Shown piece after piece: positions 16,636 to 24,687 of a stretch of 26,991 nt of DNA (position 1 is its first letter; each line of letters opens with the position of its first letter). Position numbers and translations under genes: made by a program. The stretch comes from UBA3206 sp963623875 (lineage in GTDB: Bacteria; Bacillota_I; Bacilli_A; Acholeplasmatales; Anaeroplasmataceae). A model generated the notes under the pieces. It was not told the origin of the DNA and did no database searches. It saw nothing but the letters and a program-made list of their open reading frames with translations. The stretch covers positions 1 through 26,991 of the forward strand of contig CAVFNL010000014.1 of assembly GCA_963623875.1 (NCBI GenBank). The letters are read 5' to 3'.

Positions 16636-18189
16636 ATGAGCGTATTAAAAGTAACAGATGTTTCTCATGGATTTGGGGAAAGAACAATTTTAGAACATGC
16701 TTCCTTTGTAATGCAAAAAGGAGAACATATAGGTCTTGTAGGTGCAAATGGAGAAGGTAAATCTACATTTATTAATATAATAATGGGAAATATTACTCCA
16801 GATGATGGTAAGATTGAATGGAATAAAAGAATAACTAAAGGATATCTTGATCAATATACAAAACTTAGTGAAGGACTTACAATTAAAGAATTTTTAAAGA
16901 CTGCTTTTTCTCATATGTATGATATGGAACAAGAAATGTATAAGATGTATGAAAAAATGACTACTGCAACTGAAGAAGAAACACAAGCAATGCTTGAAGA
17001 AATTGGAGAAATTCAATCTGAACTTGATACGTCAGGTTTTTATACAATAGATTCAAAAATAGAAGAAGTTGGAAATGGGCTAGGTCTTAATGATATTGGA
17101 TATGATAAGGATGTTACAATGCTTTCAGGAGGACAAAGAAGTAAGGTATTGCTTACTAAATTAATTCTTGAAAATCCTATGATTTTAATCTTAGATGAAC
17201 CAACAAACTTCCTTGATGAATCACATATTAGATGGCTTACTAATTATCTTCAAAATTATGAAAATGCCTTTTTATTAGTTTCTCACGATATACCATTTTT
17301 AAATAGTGTAGTAAATGTTATATATCACCTAGAAGATGGAAATCTTACAAGATATAGTGGAAATTATGATTTATTCCAAAAACTTCATCAAATAGAGATT
17401 GAACATCAAAATATAGCATATGAAAAACAACAAAAAGAAATACAAAAACTTGAAACTTTCATTGCTAAAAATAAAGCAAGAGTTGCGACTACGAATATGG
17501 CTAAATCACGCCAACGACAATTAGACAAGATGGTAATTATTGATAAAGCTTCTGAAAAAGTTAAACCTAATTTTAAATTTAAGGAAGCACGTGCTTCAGG
17601 CAAATTTGTAATTACATGTAGAGATCTTGTAATTGGTTATGATACACCACTTTCAAAACCTATTAATCTTGTAATAGAGCGTGGACATAAATATGCGATA
17701 AGAGGAGCTAATGGTATTGGTAAGTCTACGTTATTAAAGACCATGCTTGGTCAAATAAAACCACTTAGCGGTAAAGTTGAACTTGATTATAATATTTTAT
17801 ATGGATACTTTGTTCAAGAAGAAAAATATGAAAGAAATACTGCTCATCAAGAAGTATGGAATATGTATCCTTCACTTACTAATGCAGAAGTAAGAGGCGC
17901 ATTAGCTGCGTGTGGACTTACGAAGGATAAAATAGATTCATTAATGGTAGTATTATCAGGGGGGGAAGCGGCTAAAGTTAGACTTTGTAAATTAATGCTA
18001 AAAGAATGTAATACATTAATTCTAGACGAGCCTACAAACCACTTAGATGTTCTTGCAAAAGAGGCGTTAAAAGAGGCTGTGCAAAACTTTAAAGGTACTG
18101 TTATTCTAGTATCACATGAGCCTGAATTCTATGAAGGCGTTGTAGATACAATTTTAAATGCAGAAGAATGGACTACAAAAATAGTATAA
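16636..18189 (+). CDS. ABC-F family ATPase (ribosome-associated)
   Basis: This cytoplasmic protein has two ATP-binding cassettes and no membrane domain. ABC-F proteins bind the ribosomal E site and act in translation; some protect against antibiotics. Cassette 1 (about 1-240) has GANGEGKST, LSGGQRS and LILDEPTN. The linker (about 245-305) is charged and helical, with RVATTNMAKSRQRQLDKM, as in the P-site tRNA-contacting region. Cassette 2 (about 325-517) has GANGIGKST, LSGGEAAK and LILDEPTNHLD. Both Walker B glutamates are intact. At 517 aa, with no long linker extension, it looks like a housekeeping Firmicutes ABC-F rather than a specialised resistance factor; this is inference. ATG 16636 follows GGGTGA. 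It is a single-gene unit between two terminators, and its neighbours give no hint of a specific partner. Confidence 0.9.
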   Translation: MSVLKVTDVSHGFGERTILEHASFVMQKGEHIGLVGANGEGKSTFINIIMGNITPDDGKIEWNKRITKGYLDQYTKLSEGLTIKEFLKTAFSHMYDMEQEMYKMYEKMTTATEEETQAMLEEIGEIQSELDTSGFYTIDSKIEEVGNGLGLNDIGYDKDVTMLSGGQRSKVLLTKLILENPMILILDEPTNFLDESHIRWLTNYLQNYENAFLLVSHDIPFLNSVVNVIYHLEDGNLTRYSGNYDLFQKLHQIEIEHQNIAYEKQQKEIQKLETFIAKNKARVATTNMAKSRQRQLDKMVIIDKASEKVKPNFKFKEARASGKFVITCRDLVIGYDTPLSKPINLVIERGHKYAIRGANGIGKSTLLKTMLGQIKPLSGKVELDYNILYGYFVQEEKYERNTAHQEVWNMYPSLTNAEVRGALAACGLTKDKIDSLMVVLSGGEAAKVRLCKLMLKECNTLILDEPTNHLDVLAKEALKEAVQNFKGTVILVSHEPEFYEGVVDTILNAEEWTTKIV

Positions 18190-18192
18190 AAT

Positions 18193-18221
18193 AAGAAGAT
18201 TTTTAAAAATCTTCTTTTTTT
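18193..18221 (+). terminator. Terminator of the ABC-F gene
   Basis: A perfect inverted repeat at 18193-18216 (AAGAAGATTTTT and its complement) is followed by T residues to 18221. Confidence 0.87.
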
Positions 18222-18228
18222 GTATTAT

Positions 18229-18242
18229 TGTAAACGTTCTAT
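18229..18242 (+). promoter_or_regulatory. Possible cre-like site before the transporter promoter
   Basis: TGTAAACGTTCTAT matches the TGNAANCGNWNNCW consensus except for one position (A for the conserved C). It lies one base upstream of the -35 box of the transporter operon. This is weaker than the site at 14520 and may be chance. Confidence 0.25.
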
Positions 18243-18243
18243 C

Positions 18244-18272
18244 TTGTTATTTTTATAATAAAAAGATAAAAT
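18244..18272 (+). promoter_or_regulatory. Promoter of the TrpX-like transporter operon
   Basis: TTGTTA (18244-18249) and TAAAAT (18267-18272) are spaced 17 bases apart, giving a leader of about 25 bases before the ATG. There is no T-box or recognisable riboswitch in the leader. Confidence 0.65.
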
Positions 18273-18303
18273 AAATTATATTTATTAATTTAAGGAGTTA
18301 ACT

Positions 18304-19308
18304 ATGAAAAAAAGAAAAATTTTATTAACATCTGCATTATTTGCATTGACTACAATTTCTTTAGCATCATGTGGAAGTAAAAGTAATAGTGATTATGAAG
18401 TAGGAGTATTACAATATACAACTCATACTGCGCTTGATAAAGCAACTTCTGGGTTTAAAGATGCTTTAACAAAAAAAGTTGAAGAAGCAGGGAAAAAAGT
18501 AAAAATTACTGTAAAAAATCCTGAAGCTGATACTGCATCGCTTCTTACAATGGCTAATCAATTAGTAAGAAATTCAGACTTAGTGCTTGGAAATGCAACA
18601 CCAGCCGCAACACAATTAATTTCTAGTGCCGCAACTGAAGGAAAAACTAAACTACCTATTCTATTTACATCAGTTACAGATCCTGTATCTGCAAAACTTG
18701 TTTCATCATGGACATCCCATAAAGAAAATGTTACAGGAACCTCTGATTTAAATCCAACTGATTCACAAATGGATTTAATTTTTGATTTCGATTCAACAGT
18801 TGATAAAATTGGATTTTTATATAATGTTTCTGAAACAAATTCAAAAACACAAGTAGATTCTTGTAAAGCATATCTACAAACTAATTATCCAAATGCACAA
18901 GCATTAGTTTCAACTGTCTCACAACAATCTGAAATATCTAGTGCTGTAAATAAGCTTATAAGTGATGGATGTGACGCAATATATCTTCCTACAGACAATC
19001 TTATGGCATCTAATATGACTGTAATTTCTAATATTACAAATCCTAAAAAAATTCCTGTTTACTGCGGTGAATCAGGAATGGTTGATACTGGTGGTACAAT
19101 GACACTTTCAATTTCATATTATGAATTAGGATATACTACAGGAGAAATGGCCGCAGAAATTTTACTTAATGGTAAGAAAGCAACTGATATTGATGTAGTT
19201 GCTCAAACAGAAGCATCAAAAATGGAATTTGCATACAATGCTAATGCAATGAATACAATGAATTTAACATTTAGTGATACATTTAAAACTAAATATAAAT
19301 TAAGTTAA
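18304..19308 (+). CDS. ABC transporter substrate-binding lipoprotein, TrpX-like family
   Basis: This is an extracellular solute receptor anchored to the membrane by lipid. The signal peptide ends in LASC with C23 as the lipidation site. The mature protein has the two-lobed periplasmic-binding fold of the PF04392-type family. TDPVSAKLV with NVTGTSDLNP (about 123-147) is characteristic, as are SDGCDAIYLPTDN and the late GYTTGEMAAEIL. Family members often serve tryptophan or other aromatic amino acid import (TrpXYZ), but the ligand cannot be read from the sequence. ATG 18304 follows AAGGAG (18292-18297). The gene is 16 bases before its permease-ATPase partner. Confidence 0.88.
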   Translation: MKKRKILLTSALFALTTISLASCGSKSNSDYEVGVLQYTTHTALDKATSGFKDALTKKVEEAGKKVKITVKNPEADTASLLTMANQLVRNSDLVLGNATPAATQLISSAATEGKTKLPILFTSVTDPVSAKLVSSWTSHKENVTGTSDLNPTDSQMDLIFDFDSTVDKIGFLYNVSETNSKTQVDSCKAYLQTNYPNAQALVSTVSQQSEISSAVNKLISDGCDAIYLPTDNLMASNMTVISNITNPKKIPVYCGESGMVDTGGTMTLSISYYELGYTTGEMAAEILLNGKKATDIDVVAQTEASKMEFAYNANAMNTMNLTFSDTFKTKYKLS

Positions 19309-19324
19309 TTAACAGGAGATATAT

Positions 19325-21163
19325 ATGAATATTATTTTAGATACACTTATGTATGGTCTTCCTTATGCAATTTTAGCGCTTGGTGTATTTGTATCATATA
19401 GAGTACTAGATTTTGCAGATATGTCTTGTGAAGGTACATACGTACTTGGTGCCGCAACATCTTTAGTTATGATTTCAAATGGTCTAAATCCTTGGTTTGC
19501 AACATTAATGGGATTTTTAGCTGGTTGTATTGGAGGACTTGTTACAGGAGTGTTGCATACAAAACTAAAAATTAATGGACTTCTTGCAGGTATTATTACC
19601 CTTACAGCATGTTTTTCAATAAATTTAGTTATATTTGGAATAACTAAAGGAGAATCATTCTCCTTTGCAAACACATATAATTCATTTATTACATTAAAAG
19701 TAAATGTTGGAGAAGATCCTACTATATTTAGTTTTATGGGTGGATTATTTAGTGTAAGAAAATATGGACTTATAATTGAACTATTTATAATACTTGCAGT
19801 ACTTATTGCGATATTATATGCATTCTTTGGAACTGAAGTAGGAATGTCTATGAGAGCTGCTGGTATGAATAAGAAAATGGCAAGAACACAAGGTATAAAT
19901 ACAGATTTTTATGTTATTTTAGGACTAGTAATCTCTAATGGTTTAATCGCACTTGCAGGTTGTATTGGAGCGCAACGAGACTACACTGTATCATCTACAT
20001 CAGGTACTGGTATGATTGTTATTGGACTTGCCGCAATCATAATTGGTGAAGCACTATTTGGTAAAAGATCATTTATAAATTGGATAATATCAGTTTCTTT
20101 AGGAGCTATCGTTTATTATTTTGTAATCGCAATTGCTCTATATCTTGGATTCCCTTCACATTTATTAAAACTACTTTATGCAATTTTAATTGTAATAATT
20201 CTTGCGTTTGGATTCTTAAAAGAAAAATATCATTGGAATTTTAATCTTTATGAAATTATAAGAGGAAAACTTTTTAAGAATAAAGATAAAAATCTAACTG
20301 AGGCTATACAAGAAGAAGTTTTAGATGTAGATACAATTAATGAAACAAAAGTTTCTATTGATAAAAATAAGTCTATGCTAGAAGTTTGTGATGCATATAA
20401 GGTGTTTAACAAATCAGGAAATAAAGAAGATTTAAAAGTAGCCCTAAATCATATGAATATTGATATTAAAGAAGGAGAATTTGTAACAATCATTGGTGGA
20501 AATGGTTCAGGTAAATCAACATTCTTTAATTGTGTATCAGGCGTTTATATTCTTGATGATGGTAAAATCATAATTAATGGTTCTGATGTTACTAAAACAA
20601 AAGAATATAAAAGAGCTAAATATATCGGAAGAGTAGCCCAAGACCCTTATCAAGGAACAGCTCAAAATATGTCTATTCTTGAAAATATGTCAATTGCTTC
20701 AAGGCGAAATAGAAGAAAAACATTAAAATGGGGATTTGATAAGAAAGAGACAAAAGAATATAAGAAATTATTAAGTACCCTAAATTTAGGCCTAGAAAAT
20801 AGAATAAACACTAAAATAGGATTACTTTCAGGTGGACAAAGACAAGCAGTAACGCTTCTTATGGCAACACTAAAAAGACCTGAATTACTATTCCTTGATG
20901 AGCACACCGCAGCCCTAGATCCTAAAACAGCTAAAACAGTTTTAGAACTTACAGAAAAAATTGTTGAAAAGAATAATCTTACAACAGTTATGGTAACGCA
21001 CAACATGAAAGACGCAATTAGATATGGTAATAGATTATTAATGTTTAATAATGGTAAATGCATATATGATGTATCAGGTGAGGAGAAAAAGAATTTAACA
21101 GTTGAAGCACTTCTTAAAAAGTTTGAGAATGTAGAGTTTACTGATAAAGATATTTTAGGCTAA
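19325..21163 (+). CDS. Fused ABC permease-ATPase (TrpY-TrpZ-like)
   Basis: This 612-residue protein combines two subunits that are usually separate. Residues 1-300 form a LivH/RbsC-type permease (PF02653-like) with about eight hydrophobic segments, including a cytoplasmic coupling region near GEALFGKRSF (241-250). A charged linker (about 300-348) leads to an ATPase with Walker A GGNGSGKST (391-399), LSGGQ (501-505), Walker B LFLDE (522-526) and the H-loop histidine (H559). The segment after Walker B is DEHTAALDP instead of the common DEPT; I believe this is normal for TrpZ-like ATPases. The reading frame is continuous, so it is a true fusion as sequenced. A homodimer would supply two permease and two ATPase domains. 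It is co-transcribed with the binding protein; a strong terminator follows. Confidence 0.87.
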   Translation: MNIILDTLMYGLPYAILALGVFVSYRVLDFADMSCEGTYVLGAATSLVMISNGLNPWFATLMGFLAGCIGGLVTGVLHTKLKINGLLAGIITLTACFSINLVIFGITKGESFSFANTYNSFITLKVNVGEDPTIFSFMGGLFSVRKYGLIIELFIILAVLIAILYAFFGTEVGMSMRAAGMNKKMARTQGINTDFYVILGLVISNGLIALAGCIGAQRDYTVSSTSGTGMIVIGLAAIIIGEALFGKRSFINWIISVSLGAIVYYFVIAIALYLGFPSHLLKLLYAILIVIILAFGFLKEKYHWNFNLYEIIRGKLFKNKDKNLTEAIQEEVLDVDTINETKVSIDKNKSMLEVCDAYKVFNKSGNKEDLKVALNHMNIDIKEGEFVTIIGGNGSGKSTFFNCVSGVYILDDGKIIINGSDVTKTKEYKRAKYIGRVAQDPYQGTAQNMSILENMSIASRRNRRKTLKWGFDKKETKEYKKLLSTLNLGLENRINTKIGLLSGGQRQAVTLLMATLKRPELLFLDEHTAALDPKTAKTVLELTEKIVEKNNLTTVMVTHNMKDAIRYGNRLLMFNNGKCIYDVSGEEKKNLTVEALLKKFENVEFTDKDILG

Positions 21164-21167
21164 CATT

Positions 21168-21196
21168 ATGAGTGGTTTTTACCACTCATTTTTTTT
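21168..21196 (+). terminator. Terminator of the transporter operon
   Basis: ATGAGTGGT (21168-21176) pairs perfectly with ACCACTCAT (21181-21189) around TTTT, followed by an eight-T run. It is a strong intrinsic terminator. Confidence 0.9.
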
Positions 21197-21212
21197 AATT
21201 TTTAAAATATTG

Positions 21213-21241
21213 TTGAAATAAAAATTGTTATTTTATAAAAT
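21213..21241 (+). promoter_or_regulatory. Promoter of the RNA methyltransferase gene
   Basis: TTGAAA (21213-21218) and TAAAAT (21236-21241) are spaced 17 bases apart. TTGTTA (21225-21230) with TATATT 16 bases on is an alternative. Confidence 0.5.
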
Positions 21242-21286
21242 ATTATTATATTATTTAGGAAGGTTGTGAATGGCTTAGGCTATAAT

Positions 21287-22624
21287 ATGTTAGAATTAAA
21301 ATGTATAAAAGAAGATTTCTTTGGTAATGGATATGTAATATATAAAGATGAAGAAAGAAAAGTGCCAGGACTTATTGAAGGTGAGATTGGTATTTTTGAG
21401 CCTATTAAAAATGGAAAATATACAAATCTACATCTTTTAGATATTAAACATCCTTCAAAAGATAGAATAGATGTAGTTTGCCCTATCTATAAAGAATGTG
21501 GTGGTTGTCAATTCATGCATATGAATTACAATCATGAATTAAAAATAAAGACTAATTATGTAAAAGAACTTTTTAAAACTTCAAGAACACTTAAAATTAA
21601 AGATGTTATACCAATGGAATCTCCATATGACTATAGAGATAAGTGTCAAATGACATATAAACTATCTAAGACAAAAAAAGTTGTATGTGGATTTTATGAA
21701 GAAAAAAGCCATAAGGTTGTTCCTATACTAAACTGTAGAATTCAAAATCCTAAAGCTACAAAGATTGTAAATGGTATAAATTTAGCATTAACAAAAAATA
21801 AAATTGAACCATATGATGAAAGAAGTGGAAGAGGAATTATACGCCACGTTGTTATTAGAATTGCAGAATTTAGTGATGAAATAATGGTATCGCTTGTTAC
21901 AAATGGTGAATTTTTCCCCGGTAGAAAAAATGTTGTAAATGATATTTTAAAACAAAAACTTGGAATTACAACTATTGTTCAAAATTTTAATGATAGAGAA
22001 ACATCAATAGTTTTAGGTGAAAGAGAAAGAGTATTATACGGCCCTGGATTTATTTATGATTATATTGATGAATTTAAATTCAAATTATCATCAAAATCAT
22101 TTTATCAAGTAAATCCTAAAGGAATGAAATTGTTATATAAAAATGCGATTGAAAAATTAAATATAAAGAAGAATGAAGTAGTACTTGATGCTTATAGCGG
22201 AGTAGGAACTATTGGTATTTTAATGTCTAAACTTGCAAGAGAAGTATATTCTGTAGAATTAAATAAAGATGCGTATAAGGATGCTATAATAAATGCAAAA
22301 TTAAATAATATTAAAAATATTAAATTCTTTAATGATGATTCAACAAAATTTATTGTAGATCTTGCAAAAAATCATATAAAAATTGATCTTTTAGTGCTTG
22401 ATCCTCCAAGAGAAGGTTCAACTAAAGAATTTATTAATGCAGTTGGTATGTTAAAGCCACATAAAGTTATTTACATATCATGTGAACCTAAATCACTACA
22501 AAGAGATTTATATGACTTTACTAAGAATGGATATCAAATGATTTCAATTGATCCTGTTGATATGTTTCCAAGAACTTCTAATTTAGAAAGCGTGTGTCTT
22601 TTAACTTTAAATGAAAAATTTTAA
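21287..22624 (+). CDS. 23S rRNA (uracil-5)-methyltransferase, RlmCD/RlmD/TrmA family
   Basis: This SAM-dependent enzyme makes 5-methyluridine in RNA, most likely 23S rRNA. An N-terminal TRAM-like RNA-binding domain (about 1-60) is followed by cysteines C65, C71 and C74 (CPIYKECGGC) and C150, the [4Fe-4S] ligand pattern of RlmD-type enzymes. The catalytic domain has FYQVNP, SAM motif LDAYSGVGTIGI (300-311), LDPPREG and the nucleophilic C399 in YISCEPKS. Only one family member is in the window, so the exact site (U747, U1939 or both) cannot be told. The start is uncertain. GTG 21266 lies two bases after AGGAAGG, too close for most starts. ATG 21287 has only a weak AGG but gives the usual N-terminus, so it is chosen. 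Confidence 0.88.
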   Translation: MLELKCIKEDFFGNGYVIYKDEERKVPGLIEGEIGIFEPIKNGKYTNLHLLDIKHPSKDRIDVVCPIYKECGGCQFMHMNYNHELKIKTNYVKELFKTSRTLKIKDVIPMESPYDYRDKCQMTYKLSKTKKVVCGFYEEKSHKVVPILNCRIQNPKATKIVNGINLALTKNKIEPYDERSGRGIIRHVVIRIAEFSDEIMVSLVTNGEFFPGRKNVVNDILKQKLGITTIVQNFNDRETSIVLGERERVLYGPGFIYDYIDEFKFKLSSKSFYQVNPKGMKLLYKNAIEKLNIKKNEVVLDAYSGVGTIGILMSKLAREVYSVELNKDAYKDAIINAKLNNIKNIKFFNDDSTKFIVDLAKNHIKIDLLVLDPPREGSTKEFINAVGMLKPHKVIYISCEPKSLQRDLYDFTKNGYQMISIDPVDMFPRTSNLESVCLLTLNEKF

Positions 22625-22631
22625 TTAAACT

Positions 22632-22659
22632 AAGTGTAATAAAAAAATTACACTTTTTT
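22632..22659 (+). terminator. Terminator of the RNA methyltransferase gene
   Basis: AAGTGTAAT (22632-22640) pairs with ATTACACTT (22647-22655) around a six-A loop, followed by T residues to 22659. Confidence 0.87.
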
Positions 22660-22874
22660 AATCCAAAATATATTTTTTAAAGAAAGAGTGTATTAATATA
22701 AAATTTCTTAAGAATAAAAAGAAATGTTAATAGATGTTTTGAAAAAAGTAGAGATTACAACGTCTAACAAGAAGAGTATAATGTCTAAGCATTGAATATC
22801 AAATGTGCTTTTAACTATTTTATATGTCTTTTGTTTGTTAAATTAAATTAAATAACATATTAAATTTATTTAAG
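22660..22874 (+). other. Intergenic stretch without a recognised gene
   Basis: Between the methyltransferase terminator and the proC promoter region this AT-rich stretch holds no recognisable gene. A 23-codon ORF (22724-22795) lacks a ribosome binding site and ends in TGA, a stop not used by any other gene here. Two similar heptamers, ACGTCTA and ATGTCTA, occur about 22760-22790 without clear meaning. Confidence 0.5.
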
Positions 22875-22903
22875 TTGAAAAAAATATGTAAAAATGTTAA
22901 ATT
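22875..22903 (+). promoter_or_regulatory. Possible proC promoter
   Basis: TTGAAA (22875-22880) is followed 17 bases later by TAAATT (22898-22903), giving a short leader before the ribosome binding site at 22920. TTGTTA (22835-22840) with TATTAA (22858-22863) is an alternative. Both -10 boxes are imperfect. Confidence 0.35.
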
Positions 22904-22931
22904 AATTGTTATAAGAAATGAGGGATATATT

Positions 22932-23723
22932 ATGTATAAAATTGGATTACTTGGATATGGAAAAATGGGAGGAGCTATTGTTTCTGGCTTGGTTGACTCT
23001 AAAAAATTTAAGAAAGAAGATATTTTGATTTATTCCCTAAATAAAGATGATATTTTAAAAGATGGTTTTACTGCGGCTTTAAGTGAAATTGAATTATATC
23101 GTAATGTAGAAACATTTATATTTGCAATTAAACCACAACAATTTGATGATGTAATTAATTTATTAAAAAATGAAAAAAAACATCCTAATTTATTAATTAC
23201 AATAGCCGCAGGTATTACTATTTCTTATCTTGAAAAGAATTTAGGTGAAAACCTAAAAATAGTACGTGTTATGCCTAATCTTGGAGCTTCAATAAAAATG
23301 GCTGTTACAACAATGTCTTGTAATGAAAATGTTGATTTAAAATCACTAAATACTGCAAAAGAAATATTTTCATCAATTGGTTCTGTAACTCAGGTAGAAG
23401 AAGATAAAATAAATACGTTATTACCACTAAATGGATCATATCCTGCATATATTTGGTATTTTATTCGCTCGTTTGTACGTTATGCTACAAAAAATGGTGT
23501 TAAAGAAGAAGATGCTAGAAAAATGCTTGCGGACGCAACTATAGGTTGTGCTAAAATGCTAAATGATTCGAATAAAGATTTAGATACTTTAATAAATGAT
23601 GTATGTTCTTATAAAGGAACTACAATTGAAGGCGTTTATGTTTTTGATGCTAAAAAACTTGATGATATTGTAGAAGAAGCTTCAGTTAAGTGTGCAAAAA
23701 GAAGTGAGGAACTTGCTAAATAA
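22932..23723 (+). CDS. proC: Pyrroline-5-carboxylate reductase family protein (ProC-like)
   Basis: The family reduces 1-pyrroline-5-carboxylate to L-proline with NAD(P)H in the cytoplasm. The 263-residue protein has the Rossmann motif GLLGYGKMGGAIVSGL (5-20), FAIKPQQFDDV, TIAAGITISYLE and VRVMPNLGA, all typical. Two normally conserved substrate-loop motifs are changed: the usual GSGPAY reads GSYPAY, and the usual SPGGTTIEG reads SYKGTTIEG, putting a lysine where the family signature expects Gly, Ala or Asn. It is therefore either a diverged ProC or a paralogue with another imine substrate. The start is ATG 22932, after GAGGG (22920-22924); an in-frame TTG at 22875 would overlap the likely promoter and add a basic extension. 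proA and proB are not in the window. Confidence 0.85.
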   Translation: MYKIGLLGYGKMGGAIVSGLVDSKKFKKEDILIYSLNKDDILKDGFTAALSEIELYRNVETFIFAIKPQQFDDVINLLKNEKKHPNLLITIAAGITISYLEKNLGENLKIVRVMPNLGASIKMAVTTMSCNENVDLKSLNTAKEIFSSIGSVTQVEEDKINTLLPLNGSYPAYIWYFIRSFVRYATKNGVKEEDARKMLADATIGCAKMLNDSNKDLDTLINDVCSYKGTTIEGVYVFDAKKLDDIVEEASVKCAKRSEELAK

Positions 23724-23730
23724 AAATAGT

Positions 23731-23759
23731 TTGATAAACTATACTTATTAACATATATA
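23731..23759 (+). promoter_or_regulatory. Probable promoter of the secreted protein-ABC transporter unit
   Basis: TTGATA (23731-23736) and TATATA (23754-23759) are 17 bases apart. Transcription would start near 23766, just before the AGGAG of a 14-codon ORF. A short hairpin (23726-23742) overlaps the -35 but has no T-tract, so proC has no obvious terminator and read-through is possible. Confidence 0.45.
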
Positions 23760-23779
23760 TTTTATAAATAGGAGTACAA

Positions 23780-23824
23780 GTGGACGTTTTTAAATTTGTT
23801 TTATTTTGTAAATCCTTAAATTAA
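23780..23824 (+). CDS. Putative 14-residue leader peptide
   Basis: A GTG-started ORF of 14 codons reads MDVFKFVLFCKSLN and stops at TAA (23822-23824). It has a clear AGGAG (23770-23774) five bases upstream. Its final codons contain CCTT (23814-23817), which can pair with AAGG (23823-23826) in the ribosome binding site of the next gene. Ribosomes finishing the peptide would open this four-base-pair hairpin, so it could couple translation of the secreted protein to the leader. This is inference from layout only; the ORF may be chance in AT-rich DNA. Confidence 0.25.
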   Translation: MDVFKFVLFCKSLN

Positions 23825-23835
23825 GGGAGAAATTT

Positions 23836-24678
23836 ATGAAAAAAATATATTCTATTATATTTGTGATTACTATATTTTTTATAATAGGGCCAAATGTTAG
23901 TGCAAAATCATATTATCAAGAATATGGTAGAATATATACAAAAACATTTGTTGATGAAAATACTTTTGGTAATTCTACAAAAATTGATGAAGGAACATAT
24001 GATAAAATAAAAAAAATAAAAGAAGATAATTATAAAAATTCTTACATAAATCTTGATAAATATCTTTATGTAGTGTACAGGTATGATAAAGTATCAAATG
24101 CTTGTGTATATCAATATAATAGTTACGAATATGTATCTAAAGGTAATGTTAAGGAAATAAGTTTTACAATTAATAAAACTGAAGCGACAACTTATGAAAC
24201 AAGTATGGAACTTAGTATGAAAACTTCTATAAGTAAATCAAGTGAAGTTTTAGGAACCCTTGATTTTGCAAAAGTTACATTTTTAGAAGATACTTCCTTA
24301 TCTACTGCTGTATCTAAAAAAATTAGAGTAGAAAAAAATTTTACTCACCAGACAGGACTTACAATAAAAGACACTCGATATGCAACAGATTCTGATAAAT
24401 ATTATGCTTACCAAGTAAGAGGTAATTTCATTGTCTATTTAGTAAAAGTATTTGAAATAAAGTATGATGCAGAAGTTAAAACAAAAAAGACAGCGTATGG
24501 AAAAAAATATAAAACATATAATTATACAGCATCTAAATTAGATGAAATTGGATATTTTATGAAATATGAATATATTGAAAATACAAGCGCGATTGGTTTT
24601 TATCCATATGAAATGATAAGTAATGGTGCTTATCATTATGCCGGTGAAAAAGTAGATAACATTGTTTATCTAGATTAG
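23836..24678 (+). CDS. Secreted protein of unknown family beside an ABC transporter
   Basis: I do not recognise this 280-residue protein. It has a Sec signal peptide (1-23, lysines then a hydrophobic core, ending VSA before K24) and no lipobox, so it is probably released or wall-associated. The mature part is rich in Tyr, Lys, Ser and Thr, has one cysteine (C90) and no other membrane segment. Residues about 107-178 alternate polar Ser/Thr with hydrophobic residues over two strand-like runs separated by a turn, which faintly recalls the membrane-inserting hairpin region of aerolysin/ETX-MTX2 pore formers; this is weak. ATG 23836 follows AAGGGAGA. Its TAG overlaps the AGGAG of the ABC transporter gene nine bases on, so the two are likely coupled: exported substrate, sensor or accessory of that transporter. 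Confidence 0.75.
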   Translation: MKKIYSIIFVITIFFIIGPNVSAKSYYQEYGRIYTKTFVDENTFGNSTKIDEGTYDKIKKIKEDNYKNSYINLDKYLYVVYRYDKVSNACVYQYNSYEYVSKGNVKEISFTINKTEATTYETSMELSMKTSISKSSEVLGTLDFAKVTFLEDTSLSTAVSKKIRVEKNFTHQTGLTIKDTRYATDSDKYYAYQVRGNFIVYLVKVFEIKYDAEVKTKKTAYGKKYKTYNYTASKLDEIGYFMKYEYIENTSAIGFYPYEMISNGAYHYAGEKVDNIVYLD

Positions 24679-24687
24679 GAGTTACGT

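Noticed and set aside
22724..22795. 23-codon ORF in the spacer before proC
   Set aside because: There is no Shine-Dalgarno, no recognisable sequence, and it ends in TGA, which no other gene here uses.
23726..23742. Hairpin as a proC terminator
   Set aside because: The seven-base-pair stem has a three-base loop but no T-tract, and it overlaps the predicted -35 box of the next unit.
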